Below, in pieces: positions 53,527-64,000 of a DNA stretch of 64,000 nucleotides; position 1 is the stretch's first letter, and each line of letters opens with the position of its first letter. Location of the stretch: positions 1,860,001-1,924,000 of the forward strand of contig VCCI02000001.1 of assembly GCA_005938025.2 (NCBI GenBank), in the 5' to 3' direction. The notes under the pieces were generated by a model. It saw nothing but the letters and a program-made list of their open reading frames with translations. It had not been told where the DNA came from and did no database searches. The translations under genes were made by a program, and so were the position numbers. Source of the DNA: Inquilinus sp. KBS0705 (GTDB lineage: Bacteria; Bacteroidota; Bacteroidia; Sphingobacteriales; Sphingobacteriaceae).

Positions 53527-53587
53527 TTTTATATCGATAGGATAACAAAACATTCAAGCAAACCGCCGTCTGCCTACTGCAAACTGT

Positions 53588-54289
53588 TTATACTGTTTTA
53601 TCCAGCAGCATCTCGTTCTGGAATATTTTGGCGTATTTACGGCGGTCGAATTTATAAAGTTTGGCCGCACGGTACGATACCCCTTTCTGCTTCTCGTCCA
53701 GCTCTTTTAAAAAGCCGTAGCTCAGCATTTTTTTACGGAAGTTACGTTTATCAAGCTTTTTATTTAGAACAGCTTCGTATAATAACTGTAACTGGGTAAG
53801 GGTAAATTTTTCGGGCAGTAACTCAAACGCAATAGGCTGGTAATTTAGCCTGCGGCGAATTTTGTTAAAACCTGTTTCAAAAATTTCGCTGTGGTCAAAT
53901 GCCAGTTTAGGCAAATCGTTTACGGGATGCCAAAAAGCTTTTTTAGCAAATTGGGTAACCGGCCTAAGTTCTTTTTGGCCGTTAATGCGTATCAGCGCAT
54001 AGTAAGCAACGGTTATAACACGCCCCTGCGGGTGGCGGTTAACCTCGCCAAAGGTATGAAACTGCTGCATGTGCAGGTCGCGCAGGCCGGTTAGTTCGTA
54101 TAATATACGTTCGGCGGCATCATCAATACTCTCGTCCTGTTCAACTATATAACCCGGTAGGGCCAGCCAGTCTTTAAAGGGTTCTTCATTACGCTCAATA
54201 AGTAATATCTTTAACTCACCGGCCTCAAATCCAAAAATCACACAGTCAATAGAAAATACTGAGTCAAATGTAGGTAACTTTACTTCCAA
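53588..54289 (-). CDS. NrtR-type Nudix-domain transcriptional regulator
   Basis: 233-residue protein. Residues 8-145 form a Nudix fold, but the Nudix box is degenerate (one extra residue, and of the usual REUxEE glutamates only one remains: AERILYELTGL), so it should sense rather than hydrolyse. The C-terminal winged helix (about 160-225: FTLTQLQLLYEAVLNKKLDKRNFRKKM, YRAAKLYKFD) is that of the NrtR family. Start is TTG at 54289; there is no nearby ATG. It is divergent from pfkA, and a palindrome over the pfkA -7 element (54361-54380) is a candidate site. The signal is probably a sugar or nucleotide. Confidence 0.85.
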   Translation of the reverse strand: MEVKLPTFDSVFSIDCVIFGFEAGELKILLIERNEEPFKDWLALPGYIVEQDESIDDAAERILYELTGLRDLHMQQFHTFGEVNRHPQGRVITVAYYALIRINGQKELRPVTQFAKKAFWHPVNDLPKLAFDHSEIFETGFNKIRRRLNYQPIAFELLPEKFTLTQLQLLYEAVLNKKLDKRNFRKKMLSYGFLKELDEKQKGVSYRAAKLYKFDRRKYAKIFQNEMLLDKTV

Positions 54290-54360
54290 GGGTTTGGTTT
54301 TTAGGTTTATTGGTTAAATATATACCTTAATTTTTATAACAAAAATAAATAAATAAATTT

Positions 54361-54380
54361 AATGGTGTAAATTTGACACA
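54361..54380 (+). promoter_or_regulatory. pfkA promoter -7 element within an imperfect palindrome
   Basis: TAAATTTG (54368-54375) exactly matches TAnnTTTG, 38 bases before the ATG. It lies inside TGTAAATTTGACA, an imperfect inverted repeat of TGT/ACA with AA/TT inside, a likely operator of the divergent NrtR-type gene. Confidence 0.5.
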
Positions 54381-54413
54381 CTATATTCGCAGCTCCAATT
54401 TACTAACTTAAAA

Positions 54414-55400
54414 ATGCAAAAAATTTCAAAAATAGCAGTTTTAACTTCAGGTGGCGATGCACCGGGCATGAACCCGTGCATAAGGGCTGTGGTACGCACT
54501 GCAATTTATAATGGCCTCCAGGTGTCGGGCATTCGCCAGGGTTACCAGGGCCTTATTGATAATAATATATTTGACATGAACACCCGGTCGGTAAGTAATA
54601 TACTTAACCTGGGTGGTACTATATTAAAAACAGCCAGGTGCCTTCCTTTTCGTACCGATGAAGGTATGGAGGCTGCTTATCAAAACCTTAAGGCCAATGG
54701 TATTGATGGCATTGTGGTAATTGGCGGCGATGGTACATTTACCGGCGCCCTGCGTTTTTCAAAAAAATATCCGGATATAGCTGTAATTGGTGTGCCGGGT
54801 ACTATTGATAATGACCTTTACGGATCAACCTACACCCTGGGTTTTGATACCGCTACCAATACCGTTATTGAGGCTATTGATAAAATACGCGATACCGCCG
54901 ATGCGCACGACCGCTTGTTTTTTATTGAAGTAATGGGCCGCGACTCGGGAGCTATTGCCCTGCGCGCAGGTATATCTTGCGGTGCCGAAGCTATATTATT
55001 ACCCGAGCGGGATACTGCTATTGGTAACCTGATAGAGAACCTTAAAAAAGGCCAGTACAACAAAAAATCGTCGAGTATTGTAATTGTTGCCGAGGGCGAT
55101 AAAAGTGGGGGTGCCTATGATTTAGCCGAAGTGGTCAAAAAAGAGGTGAAATTTTACGATATAAAAGTTACTATATTAGGCCACCTGCAACGTGGTGGCA
55201 GCCCATCGGCGTTTGACAGAATATTGGGCAGCCGTTTAGGTTTTGCCGCGGTAAACGCCATGATAGAAGGTAAGACACAAATGATGGTGGGGCTTGAGGC
55301 CAATCATATTAAACTAACCAGCCTTGAAGAGGCTTTAAACCAGCACCAGTTTAAATTGGAAGAAGACCTGATGCAAATGGCCGATATATTATCTATATAA
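54414..55400 (+). CDS. pfkA: ATP-dependent 6-phosphofructokinase
   Basis: 328-residue enzyme making fructose 1,6-bisphosphate. GGDAPGMN at the start binds ATP phosphates, GGDGTFTGALRF follows, and PGTIDNDLYGS holds the catalytic Asp. MGRDSGAIALRAG and HLQRGGSPSAFDR bind fructose 6-phosphate. It is of bacterial group A length. The stop codon is followed directly by the next gene's ATG, and gap follows 8 bases after that, so the operon is pfkA-kinase-gap. Confidence 0.96.
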   Translation: MQKISKIAVLTSGGDAPGMNPCIRAVVRTAIYNGLQVSGIRQGYQGLIDNNIFDMNTRSVSNILNLGGTILKTARCLPFRTDEGMEAAYQNLKANGIDGIVVIGGDGTFTGALRFSKKYPDIAVIGVPGTIDNDLYGSTYTLGFDTATNTVIEAIDKIRDTADAHDRLFFIEVMGRDSGAIALRAGISCGAEAILLPERDTAIGNLIENLKKGQYNKKSSSIVIVAEGDKSGGAYDLAEVVKKEVKFYDIKVTILGHLQRGGSPSAFDRILGSRLGFAAVNAMIEGKTQMMVGLEANHIKLTSLEEALNQHQFKLEEDLMQMADILSI

Positions 55401-57253
<1,853 letters not shown>

Positions 57254-57275
57254 GCTTATTAGTTCCTTAAATTTT

Positions 57276-57305
57276 AAAAGCCGCGCTAATTAGCGCGGCT
57301 TTTTT
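57276..57305 (+). terminator. Terminator of the pfkA-gap operon
   Basis: AAAAGCCGCGCTAA / TTAGCGCGGCTTTT perfect stem followed by T6. Confidence 0.93.
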
Positions 57306-57335
57306 GTTGGCTTACTATTGCGGGGCATTATTGCT

Positions 57336-58061
57336 TTACCATGGAGTTTCGCCATAGTCGCTGAAGTATTTACCTGTCGGGCCATCCGGGCCTATCATGG
57401 CGTTTTCAATAATTGGGGCTGCTCCCTCTTCTATGGTTTTATACCCCATGTTGTTGTTAAAATCTGTAGCGGTATAACCCGGGTTTACCATGTTCACCTT
57501 CATTTTGCCTTTAAGTTCATAGGCCAATGCTATGGTGTAGGCGTTAAGCGCAGATTTAGACGGTCCGTAGGCAGCGGTCTTTACATCATAGTGCCTCCAG
57601 GCAGGGTCGCTGTGCAGGGTAAGCGATCCAAGGTCTGATGTTACATTCACTATCCTTGGATTGGTAGCCTTGCTTAATAAAGGCAAAAACGCGTGTACAG
57701 TGCGTACCACGCCGTAAAGGTTCACTTCAAAAACATCCTTGAAAATACTTACGGCAGTATTAGTAGCTGGTTGCGGAAAGCTGCCGGGGATACCCGCGTT
57801 ATTTATAAGAACATCCAATTTATCGGTACGTTTGGCCAAATCTTCATATGCCTGTTGTACAGATTCATCGCTAACTACGTCTATCAACAGTAATTCAACA
57901 GCGGCTAGTCCTTCACTGTGCAGTAGTTCCACAGCTTTTTCGCCCCGTTCTTTATCGCGGCAACCCAGGTAAATGTGGTAGCCGGCACGCGCCAGCTGGC
58001 GGGCAGTTTCCAGCCCAATACCTTTATTGGCGCCGGTAATTAATACAGTTTGTTTTTCCAT
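57336..58061 (-). CDS. Short-chain dehydrogenase/reductase
   Basis: 241-residue classical SDR. NADP-binding TGANKGIGLETARQLA, the NNAG motif at about residue 87, Ser-140-region NVTSDLGSLT, and YGPSKSALN with the Tyr-xxx-Lys pair at about 162-166. Substrate unknown; the sequence resembles carbonyl-reductase-like SDRs of fungi and bacteria (PGYTATDFN tail). It is 51 bases downstream of the AraC regulator on the same strand and likely regulated by it. Confidence 0.9.
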   Translation of the reverse strand: MEKQTVLITGANKGIGLETARQLARAGYHIYLGCRDKERGEKAVELLHSEGLAAVELLLIDVVSDESVQQAYEDLAKRTDKLDVLINNAGIPGSFPQPATNTAVSIFKDVFEVNLYGVVRTVHAFLPLLSKATNPRIVNVTSDLGSLTLHSDPAWRHYDVKTAAYGPSKSALNAYTIALAYELKGKMKVNMVNPGYTATDFNNNMGYKTIEEGAAPIIENAMIGPDGPTGKYFSDYGETPW

Positions 58062-58112
58062 GATACAAAGCTACAAGCATATATCGTTTATAGCGTTGCA
58101 CATAGCGGGGCA

Positions 58113-59009
58113 TTAACTGTACATTTCACGGATTTTTGTGCGGTAGCTTACGGGGGTATCGCCTGCAAGGCGTTTAAAAAAGCGGTTAAAGTAAGCAGCA
58201 TCTTCAAAACCCAGTTCATCGGCAATTTGCTTAACAGACAGGTGGGTATGTAAAAGCCGGCGCTTAGCTTCAACTACCAGGCGGTTATGTATATGGCTGA
58301 TGGCCGTTTTGCCGCTTTGTTGCTTCACTACATCGTTTAAATACCCCGGGCTAATATTTAGCTGGTTGGCATAGGCAGCAACGTCGTGCGTATCGGTATA
58401 GTGCTCGGTTATTAGCTGCTGATAGCTTTTAAGCAGGTTATGGCTTGGAGTTATCCTGCTTTCGCCAAACTGATCGGTATACATGCGGCTAAGGTATATT
58501 ACCAGCACCCGCAACCACGATGTAAGCATTTGATTATGCCACTCGCCGCCATTATTATATTCGGCAAGCATTTTACGCATTACATCGTAAAGGTATGTAG
58601 TATCGGCGGCGCTTAATGTTAATTCGTGCGCGGCGGCAGGGTTTTGTATAATGGGCAGCTGGCGCAGCATGCGGTTCTCTTCCAGCAATAAAAACTCTTC
58701 GGTAAAATAGGCCACAAAGCCCTTCATAGGGCAAATTTCTTCTTTTAAATGTATTTGCGGCGGTATGGTAAAGTAAAAATGCCCGGGCTTAACAATATAA
58801 GGCACATCGTCTATCCAATGGCGGCTGTTCCCTTCCTCTACAAAAGCAAACATATAATAATCTTTACGATGAGGCTGCAAAAAGCCGGGGTCTATTATTG
58901 TTTCAATACCATCAGACTCGCGCACCTGTATCATAGCGGGTGTACCGTCATCATGCAACAACGGGTAACTGGTAATTACATTTTTTTCGGGTGCGGTTAA
59001 AACAGGCAT
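58113..59009 (-). CDS. AraC family transcriptional regulator
   Basis: 298-residue regulator. N-terminal cupin-like sensor (about 20-140: FLQPHRKDYYMFAFVEEG, HFYFTIPPQIH) and a C-terminal double helix-turn-helix (about 190-295: VAAYANQLNISPGYLNDVVKQQSGKTA and VKQIADELGFEDAAYFNRFFKRLAGDTPVSYR). It is divergent from PPK2 and upstream of the SDR gene, which is the probable target. A TAGTTTTG element 4 bases before the ATG hints at a nearly leaderless transcript. Confidence 0.93.
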   Translation of the reverse strand: MPVLTAPEKNVITSYPLLHDDGTPAMIQVRESDGIETIIDPGFLQPHRKDYYMFAFVEEGNSRHWIDDVPYIVKPGHFYFTIPPQIHLKEEICPMKGFVAYFTEEFLLLEENRMLRQLPIIQNPAAAHELTLSAADTTYLYDVMRKMLAEYNNGGEWHNQMLTSWLRVLVIYLSRMYTDQFGESRITPSHNLLKSYQQLITEHYTDTHDVAAYANQLNISPGYLNDVVKQQSGKTAISHIHNRLVVEAKRRLLHTHLSVKQIADELGFEDAAYFNRFFKRLAGDTPVSYRTKIREMYS

Positions 59010-59101
59010 ATGACAAAACTACACATTGTAAAGGGTAAACTTATATTAAGACTACATACTGAAACTTTTTTGACATTTTGCATCTTAATATATCAACTCA
59101 A

Positions 59102-59986
59102 ATGCCCAGAAAAGATATGATAGAACAGTTTAAGGTAAAACCCGGTAAAAAATTCTCGTTAGATGACCATGATACCGCCTACTCGGCCGATTATGCGAAG
59201 GATGATGCAGCCGAAATTTTAAAAGGCTTGATAAAGGAAACCGCCAAGCTGCAAACCGAACTGTATGCCGCCAATAAATACGCGTTGTTGGTCATCTTTC
59301 AGGCGATGGATGCCGCGGGTAAGGATAGTGCCATAGCACACACCATGTCAGGCTTAAACCCACAGGGGTGCCAGGTGTTTAGCTTTAAACAGCCTACCAG
59401 CGAAGATTATGAACACGATTTTTTATGGCGACACTACAAGGCCCTGCCCGAACGTGGCCGCATTGGTATACATAACCGCTCTCATTACGAAAACGTGCTG
59501 GTTACTAAAATACACCCCGATTTAGTTTTAAACGAGAACCTGCCCGGCATCAGCACTGTAAAAGACCTGGACAAAAAATTTTGGGACAAGCGTTATGAAA
59601 GCATACGCCATTTTGAAAAACATATTAGCGCCAACGGAACGGTAATTATCAAGTTCTTTTTGCACCTGTCAAAAAAAGAGCAGAAAAAACGCTTCTTAAA
59701 ACGGATAGCCGATCCTGAAAAGAACTGGAAATTCGCATCGGGCGACTTAGCAGAGCGTAAGCGCTGGGGCGATTATATGCAAGCCTATGAAATAGCTATA
59801 AAGGAAACATCTACCGACGACAGCCCCTGGTATATAGTGCCGGCAGATAAAAAATGGTTTACCCGGATAGCCATATCTACCATTATACTGCAAACACTAA
59901 AAAGCCTTAAATTAGAATACCCGGTACTACCAAAAGACGAAATGGAAAAGCTGGAGGACTCAAAAAAAGCTTTAGAAAAAGAATAA
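59102..59986 (+). CDS. Polyphosphate kinase 2 family protein
   Basis: 294-residue enzyme of the single-domain PPK2 type, which transfers phosphate between polyphosphate and nucleotides (commonly making ADP or ATP). Walker A-like FQAMDAAGKDSAI, the lid block RHYKALPERGRIGIHNRSHYENVLV, and KFFLHLSKKEQKKRFLKR are diagnostic. Start at ATG 59102; an upstream in-frame TTG only adds 8 residues. It ends 2 bases from the convergent small membrane protein gene. Confidence 0.92.
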   Translation: MPRKDMIEQFKVKPGKKFSLDDHDTAYSADYAKDDAAEILKGLIKETAKLQTELYAANKYALLVIFQAMDAAGKDSAIAHTMSGLNPQGCQVFSFKQPTSEDYEHDFLWRHYKALPERGRIGIHNRSHYENVLVTKIHPDLVLNENLPGISTVKDLDKKFWDKRYESIRHFEKHISANGTVIIKFFLHLSKKEQKKRFLKRIADPEKNWKFASGDLAERKRWGDYMQAYEIAIKETSTDDSPWYIVPADKKWFTRIAISTIILQTLKSLKLEYPVLPKDEMEKLEDSKKALEKE

Positions 59987-59988
59987 CG

Positions 59989-60180
59989 TTACATTAATTC
60001 ACCGTCTTTTTTAACATGATAGGTTTTATAAGCCATATAATATAGCGCCAATGTGGGTATTATATAAAACAACGCGCCACTTCGGTTTACTTCGGGCCAG
60101 GCAGCTATAATGCTATATAGTAATAATAGCAAAGCAACTGTGCCGCCTACCAGGTATAAATAAAAAAACTTACCACTCAT
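59989..60180 (-). CDS. Small membrane protein downstream of glgB
   Basis: 63 residues with two predicted membrane helices (LYLVGGTVALLLLLYSIIAAW and GALFYIIPTLALYYMAYKTY) and a short charged tail. No known family. Its ATG is 9 bases after the glgB stop, so it is cotranscribed with glgB. Plausible by position and hydrophobicity, but unproven. Confidence 0.6.
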   Translation of the reverse strand: MSGKFFYLYLVGGTVALLLLLYSIIAAWPEVNRSGALFYIIPTLALYYMAYKTYHVKKDGELM

Positions 60181-60189
60181 CTATATTAG

Positions 60190-62328
60190 TTATTTTGCTT
60201 TTAGTTGTTTTTGGGCTTTATCGGCCACTTTTTTAAATATAGCCGCGCCCAAGGGTGGTGTAGTAATGCTAATGGAATTATCTTTTCCGTGCCAGCTTAT
60301 AGCTTCGGTATCTACAGGGTCGTAATTAATTAAGCCGCTACCCCAATACTTTTCGTTATCGGAGTTAAACACTTCCTGCCATTGCCCGGCAGCCGGCACA
60401 CCTATGCGGTAGCTGTGATGAGTAACAGGCGTCATGTTTAACACGATCACCAAATCATCGGCGCGGTGCACACCTTTGCGTATAAATGCAATAACCGAAT
60501 CGTCCATGTTACTGGCATCTATCCACTCAAAGCCTGTCCATTCAAAGCCCTTTTCGTATAATGCTGGTTCAGACTTATACAAGGCGTTTAAAGCTTTAAC
60601 CGCTTCTTTTATCCCATTGTGACTATCGTATTGCAACAAGTGCCAATCTAACGATCGCTCAAAGCTCCATTCGGCACTTTGGCCAAACTCGCTGCCCATA
60701 AACAATAGCTTAGTGCCGGGATGGGTAAACATAAAGCTGTATAGCAAACGCAGGTTAGCAAATTTTTGCCAGTCGTCGCCCGGCATTTTGCCCAGCATCG
60801 ATCCTTTGCCGTAAACCACTTCATCGTGCGAGAAAGGCAACATAAAGTTTTCCGTAAAGGCATATACCATACTAAACGTTAATTGGTTTTGGTGGTATTT
60901 ACGATGGATAGGATCATGCTCAAAATAATCGAGCGTATCGTGCATCCAGCCCATCATCCATTTCATACCAAAGCCCAGGCCACCTGTATAAACCGGCCTG
61001 CTCACGCCGCTAAACGATGTTGATTCTTCGGCGATGGTTTGCACATCGGGGAAGTTGCTATAAACCGTTTCGTTAAATTCTTTCAGAAAGGATATTGCCT
61101 CTAGGTTTTCGTTGCCGCCATATATATTTGGCTCCCACTCGCCGTGGTTACGCGAATAATCGAGGTATAGCATAGATGCTACCGCATCTACACGCAAGGC
61201 ATCAATATGGTAGCGGTCAAGCCAAAACAAAGCATTACTTATCAGGAAAGCCCTTACCTCGTTGCGGCCATAGTTAAATATATACGATTTCCAATCGGGG
61301 TGGAAACCTTTGCGCACATCGGCATGCTCATAAAGGTGTGTACCATCAAAATTGTACAACCCATGCGCGTCGCCGGGGAAATGCGAAGGCACCCAATCCA
61401 ATATAACACCTATCCCTTCTTTATGAAACTGCTCTACCAAATACATCAGATCTTGCGGGGTACCATAGCGCGATGAAGCCGCGAAGAACCCGGTGATCTG
61501 GTAACCCCAGCTTGGGTAGTAAGGGTGTTCCATTATAGGCATAAACTCTACATGTGTAAAGCCCATTTCCTTAACATATGGCACCAAGGTTTCGGCCAGC
61601 TTGCGGTAACTTAAAAATTCATCAGGGCTTTCCGGACTGCGTGCCCACGAACCTACGTGCATCTCGTAAACCGAGTAAGGTTTATCTAGGGCAGTATGTT
61701 GGTAGCGTTTGGCCATCCAGTCCTGGTCTGTCCATTCGTAAAAGGTATCGGCAACAATTGATGCCGTATGCGGTGGCAATTCCCAGCGCAGGGCAAAAGG
61801 GTCGCTTTTCTCCAACCCGTCGCCTGTAGATGCCTTTATAAAATATTTATAGGTTTCGCCAACACCAACATTCGGGATAAAACCTTCCCATATACCCGAT
61901 GCATCCCAGCGGTAATTTAACGAATGCGAACCACGGTTCCAGCCATTAAAATTACCTATTACCGATACATATTGTGCGTTTGGCGCCCACACCGCAAAGT
62001 AGGTGCCCACTACTCCCTTATGCTCCATCACATGCGATCCCAGCTTTTCGTACAGCTTAAAATGCTTACCCGATTTAAACAGGTCAATATCAAAATCGGT
62101 AAAACGGCTATAAGGCTCTACAGCCTTAATTTCGTTGTGATTGGCAATTATCTCAACCGGTGTAGATTTTTTTGCAGGGGTCGCTTTTTTAGCCAAAGCT
62201 TTCTTAGGCGCATCAGCAGGCATATCCGCTTTTAAGGCAGGGGCAGCTTTTGGCTTAGTTTCTTTTTTAACCTTTTCAGGTTTTGCAGCAGGTACTTCAG
62301 CAGCGGTTTTTTTAGTTTGCTTAGCCAT
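60190..62328 (-). CDS. glgB: 1,4-alpha-glucan branching enzyme with Lys/Ala-rich N-terminal tail
   Basis: 712-residue GH13 enzyme making alpha-1,6 branches in glycogen. From about residue 70 it is a normal GlgB: CBM48 domain (VVGTYFAVWAPNAQYVSVIGNFNGW), TIM barrel with GVILDWVPSHFP, DALRVDAVASML (nucleophile Asp), TIAEESTSF (acid/base Glu) and FSHDEVVYGKGSM. Residues 1-65 are a disordered tail rich in Lys, Ala, Pro and Glu with KKA/AKK repeats similar to histone-H1-like tails; this is not part of the usual enzyme. It lies next to a GH31 gene and a sugar-kinase region, so glycogen handling is local. Confidence 0.94.
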   Translation of the reverse strand: MAKQTKKTAAEVPAAKPEKVKKETKPKAAPALKADMPADAPKKALAKKATPAKKSTPVEIIANHNEIKAVEPYSRFTDFDIDLFKSGKHFKLYEKLGSHVMEHKGVVGTYFAVWAPNAQYVSVIGNFNGWNRGSHSLNYRWDASGIWEGFIPNVGVGETYKYFIKASTGDGLEKSDPFALRWELPPHTASIVADTFYEWTDQDWMAKRYQHTALDKPYSVYEMHVGSWARSPESPDEFLSYRKLAETLVPYVKEMGFTHVEFMPIMEHPYYPSWGYQITGFFAASSRYGTPQDLMYLVEQFHKEGIGVILDWVPSHFPGDAHGLYNFDGTHLYEHADVRKGFHPDWKSYIFNYGRNEVRAFLISNALFWLDRYHIDALRVDAVASMLYLDYSRNHGEWEPNIYGGNENLEAISFLKEFNETVYSNFPDVQTIAEESTSFSGVSRPVYTGGLGFGMKWMMGWMHDTLDYFEHDPIHRKYHQNQLTFSMVYAFTENFMLPFSHDEVVYGKGSMLGKMPGDDWQKFANLRLLYSFMFTHPGTKLLFMGSEFGQSAEWSFERSLDWHLLQYDSHNGIKEAVKALNALYKSEPALYEKGFEWTGFEWIDASNMDDSVIAFIRKGVHRADDLVIVLNMTPVTHHSYRIGVPAAGQWQEVFNSDNEKYWGSGLINYDPVDTEAISWHGKDNSISITTPPLGAAIFKKVADKAQKQLKAK

Positions 62329-62396
62329 AATTAAGGGTAGCGATAAATCGCCCGGGGTTTAATTGGTGTTTTCAGGATATTGCTATTCCTGTAATT

Positions 62397-62404
62397 CAAA
62401 TATA
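62397..62404 (-). promoter_or_regulatory. -7 element for glgB
   Basis: TATATTTG on the minus strand exactly matches TAnnTTTG, 68 bases before the glgB ATG. A TTG is present but at a shorter spacing (15) than usual. Confidence 0.4.
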
Positions 62405-62448
62405 TCATTATTGAACATACAATAGCAGCAGATGTTTATATAAAATAA

Positions 62449-62473
62449 AAAGGCCCCTATTTTAGGGGCCTTT
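62449..62473 (-). terminator. Terminator of the GH31 gene
   Basis: AAAGGCCCCTA / TAGGGGCCTTT stem with T-rich sequence on the minus strand after it, just below the GH31 stop at 62478. Confidence 0.88.
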
Positions 62474-62477
62474 GATG

Positions 62478-64000
62478 CTATTTAAAAATCTCTATCTGCT
62501 TAAAGTTTTTGCTAAACTTAAACTCGTAGGTTTTGTCGGGGTTTGCACTAATGGTGGCAATATCTTTCCCATCGGCCAAAACCTTTGATGGTTTAAACGG
62601 CAGACCGTTTATTTTAAAATGATATCCCTCGTAGCGTGGCGTATATAAACCCTCCATACTTTGTTTAATGGTTAGCTTATCGGCGGCGCCTTTTACCACA
62701 AATTTCTTTTCGAGGTAAATATCCTGCTCGTAGGCAAAAGTTTCGCCGTAATCTTCAAACAAGAACGAGTTAACCTCGTAATCGCTATAGTATATATTCA
62801 GCTTTACTTCTTCTATTTCTTTTTCGCCGGTGTACTGCATAACCGGGTATTCGGGTATTACCGATCCGGCCTTTACAAATATTGGTATAATGTCTAACGG
62901 AGTTGGCACAACAACTTCTTTACCACCCTCAGTTACCTCCATGTTCCAAAAGTTGTACCACTTGCCTTTTGGCAGGTATACTTTGCGGCTTTGCTGGCCC
63001 GGTTCTAACACAGGGCATATCAATATTTTATCGCCGTAGGTAAACTCGTCCTGGCGGAAATGGTTAGATACTACCTCCTGCTCGTGCATTACCACCGGCC
63101 TTAAAATAGGGAAACCATAACGGTGATGCTCCCAAAATGCCGAGTAAAGATATGGTATCAGCCTGTACCTAAGTTCGATAAATTTACGGTTGATAGATGT
63201 ATATGGCTCGCCAAAGCTCCAAGGCTCACGTTCTTTTGTATCACCGGCCGAGTGCGCGCGCATAAACGGTGAAAAAGTACCCATTTGTATCCAGCGGGTA
63301 AACAGTTCGCCATCGGGCTCGCCGCTAAAACCACCGATATCTGTTCCGCAGAATGATATACCCGATACCGATAGGCGCTGCAACTGTATGTTACCCAATT
63401 TAAGGTGTTCCCACGATGCTACGTTATCACCCGTCCAAACGGACGAGTAGCGCTGCACGCCCGAGTAACCTGCCCTGGTAATGGTAAAAGGGCGCTTATT
63501 TTTCATTTGCTTGCGCAAACCTTCGTAGGTGGCGCGTACCATTTGCATACCATATATATTGTGTGCCTTACGATGCGAGCCGCGATACCCATCGTACTGG
63601 TGGCGCACGTCATCAGGGAAAGTGCCCGAACCAAATACAGCAGGCTCGTTCATATCGTTCCAGACGCCGGCTACGCCTACTTCTACCAGTTCGTCAAATA
63701 AACCGCCCCACCAGCTACGTACCTCGGGGTTGGTAAAATCAGGAAACTGGCAACGGCCCGGCCAAACATGGCCCTCCATAAAGTAATCATCGCAACGGCG
63801 GCAAAAGTAACGGTTCTCCTTACCCTCTTTAAAAACGGAATAATTATCATCTACCCTGATACCCGGATCGATGATCACCACGGTTTTAAAGCCGTTGGCG
63901 GCCAAATCGGCTATCATTTTTTTAGGGTTAGGAAAGTATTTAGGGCTCCATGTAAAACAACGGTAGCCATCCATGTAGTCTATATCCAGGTAAATACCAT
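62478..64000 (-). CDS. Glycoside hydrolase family 31 alpha-glucosidase (N-terminus outside window)
   Basis: Open from the window's right edge, so its start lies beyond 64000; at least 507 residues are present. The frame continues upstream of the first internal Met with IYLDIDYMDGYRCFTWSPKYF, a GH31 barrel strand. The nucleophile is in GVWNDMNEPAVFG (Asp codon 63654-63656), with acid/base region RAHSAGDTKEREPW and the C-terminal WYNFWNMEVTEGG and PIFVKAGSVIPEYPVMQYTGEKE. The NDMNEP form is the alpha-glucosidase-type motif, unlike WIDQCEP of the other GH31 at 16525-18918. Probable role: removing alpha-glucose, near glycogen metabolism. Confidence 0.93.
   Translation of the reverse strand, partial: GIYLDIDYMDGYRCFTWSPKYFPNPKKMIADLAANGFKTVVIIDPGIRVDDNYSVFKEGKENRYFCRRCDDYFMEGHVWPGRCQFPDFTNPEVRSWWGGLFDELVEVGVAGVWNDMNEPAVFGSGTFPDDVRHQYDGYRGSHRKAHNIYGMQMVRATYEGLRKQMKNKRPFTITRAGYSGVQRYSSVWTGDNVASWEHLKLGNIQLQRLSVSGISFCGTDIGGFSGEPDGELFTRWIQMGTFSPFMRAHSAGDTKEREPWSFGEPYTSINRKFIELRYRLIPYLYSAFWEHHRYGFPILRPVVMHEQEVVSNHFRQDEFTYGDKILICPVLEPGQQSRKVYLPKGKWYNFWNMEVTEGGKEVVVPTPLDIIPIFVKAGSVIPEYPVMQYTGEKEIEEVKLNIYYSDYEVNSFLFEDYGETFAYEQDIYLEKKFVVKGAADKLTIKQSMEGLYTPRYEGYHFKINGLPFKPSKVLADGKDIATISANPDKTYEFKFSKNFKQIEIFK

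Overview
The window looks like chromosomal DNA of a Bacteroidota bacterium, most likely a Sphingobacteriaceae member close to Mucilaginibacter. The evidence is the gene families (DUF5686 and TonB-dependent proteins with carboxypeptidase-regulatory N-termini, DUF2027/Smr, YtxH, DUF418), many glycoside hydrolases, weak Shine-Dalgarno sites, and promoter elements of the Bacteroidota TTG / TAnnTTTG type. The genus is inferred from overall likeness, not from a marker gene.

Layout. 1-7.6 kb: partial M16 peptidase, GH28 polygalacturonase-like enzyme, secreted M28 peptidase, YjdF-like membrane protein, and a lipoprotein that looks like a dead SGNH hydrolase. 7.6-11.3 kb: an operon of a small protein, a DUF5686 outer-membrane protein and a MarR regulator, behind a promoter that overlaps a perfect palindrome. 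11.3-24 kb: GH130, an ArsR/SRPBCC pair with duplicated operator-like repeats, a Pro/Thr/Ser-repeat secreted protein, a TonB-dependent receptor, GH31, Smr protein, DUF892, M1 peptidase and DUF418. 24-33 kb: YtxH, acyltransferase, cold-shock protein, a GAF-PAS protein with a histidine box but no ATPase domain, lysA and lysC, and a phosphohexomutase. 33-39 kb: sigma factor/small protein/ClpP, GNAT, a REP-associated transposase (RAYT) between REP-type palindromes, GH29 and a phospholipase C-like protein.

39-50.4 kb is the most distinctive part: a three-gene, minus-strand operon encoding a complete small NRPS-PKS assembly line. The modules are A-PCP-KS-AT-ACP-aminotransferase, then C-A-PCP-TE, followed by a dedicated Sfp-type phosphopantetheinyl transferase. 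There is no ketoreductase. The domain order predicts an amino acid extended by malonate, transaminated at the beta-keto group to a 3,4-diamino acid, and joined to a second residue (probably glycine). Next to it lies an AT-rich TupA-like ATP-grasp gene ending at a tRNA-Arg(TCT), in an accessory-looking stretch.

52.6-64 kb is central sugar metabolism: two BadF-type sugar kinases, an NrtR-like regulator divergent from pfkA-kinase-gap, an AraC/SDR pair, PPK2, glgB with a Lys/Ala-rich N-terminal tail, and a partial GH31.

Small repeats are numerous: two MITE-like elements of about 101 bp with matching ends, REP palindromes around the RAYT gene, and a repeat-derived in-frame insertion in lysA. No CRISPR array, rRNA or prophage was seen.
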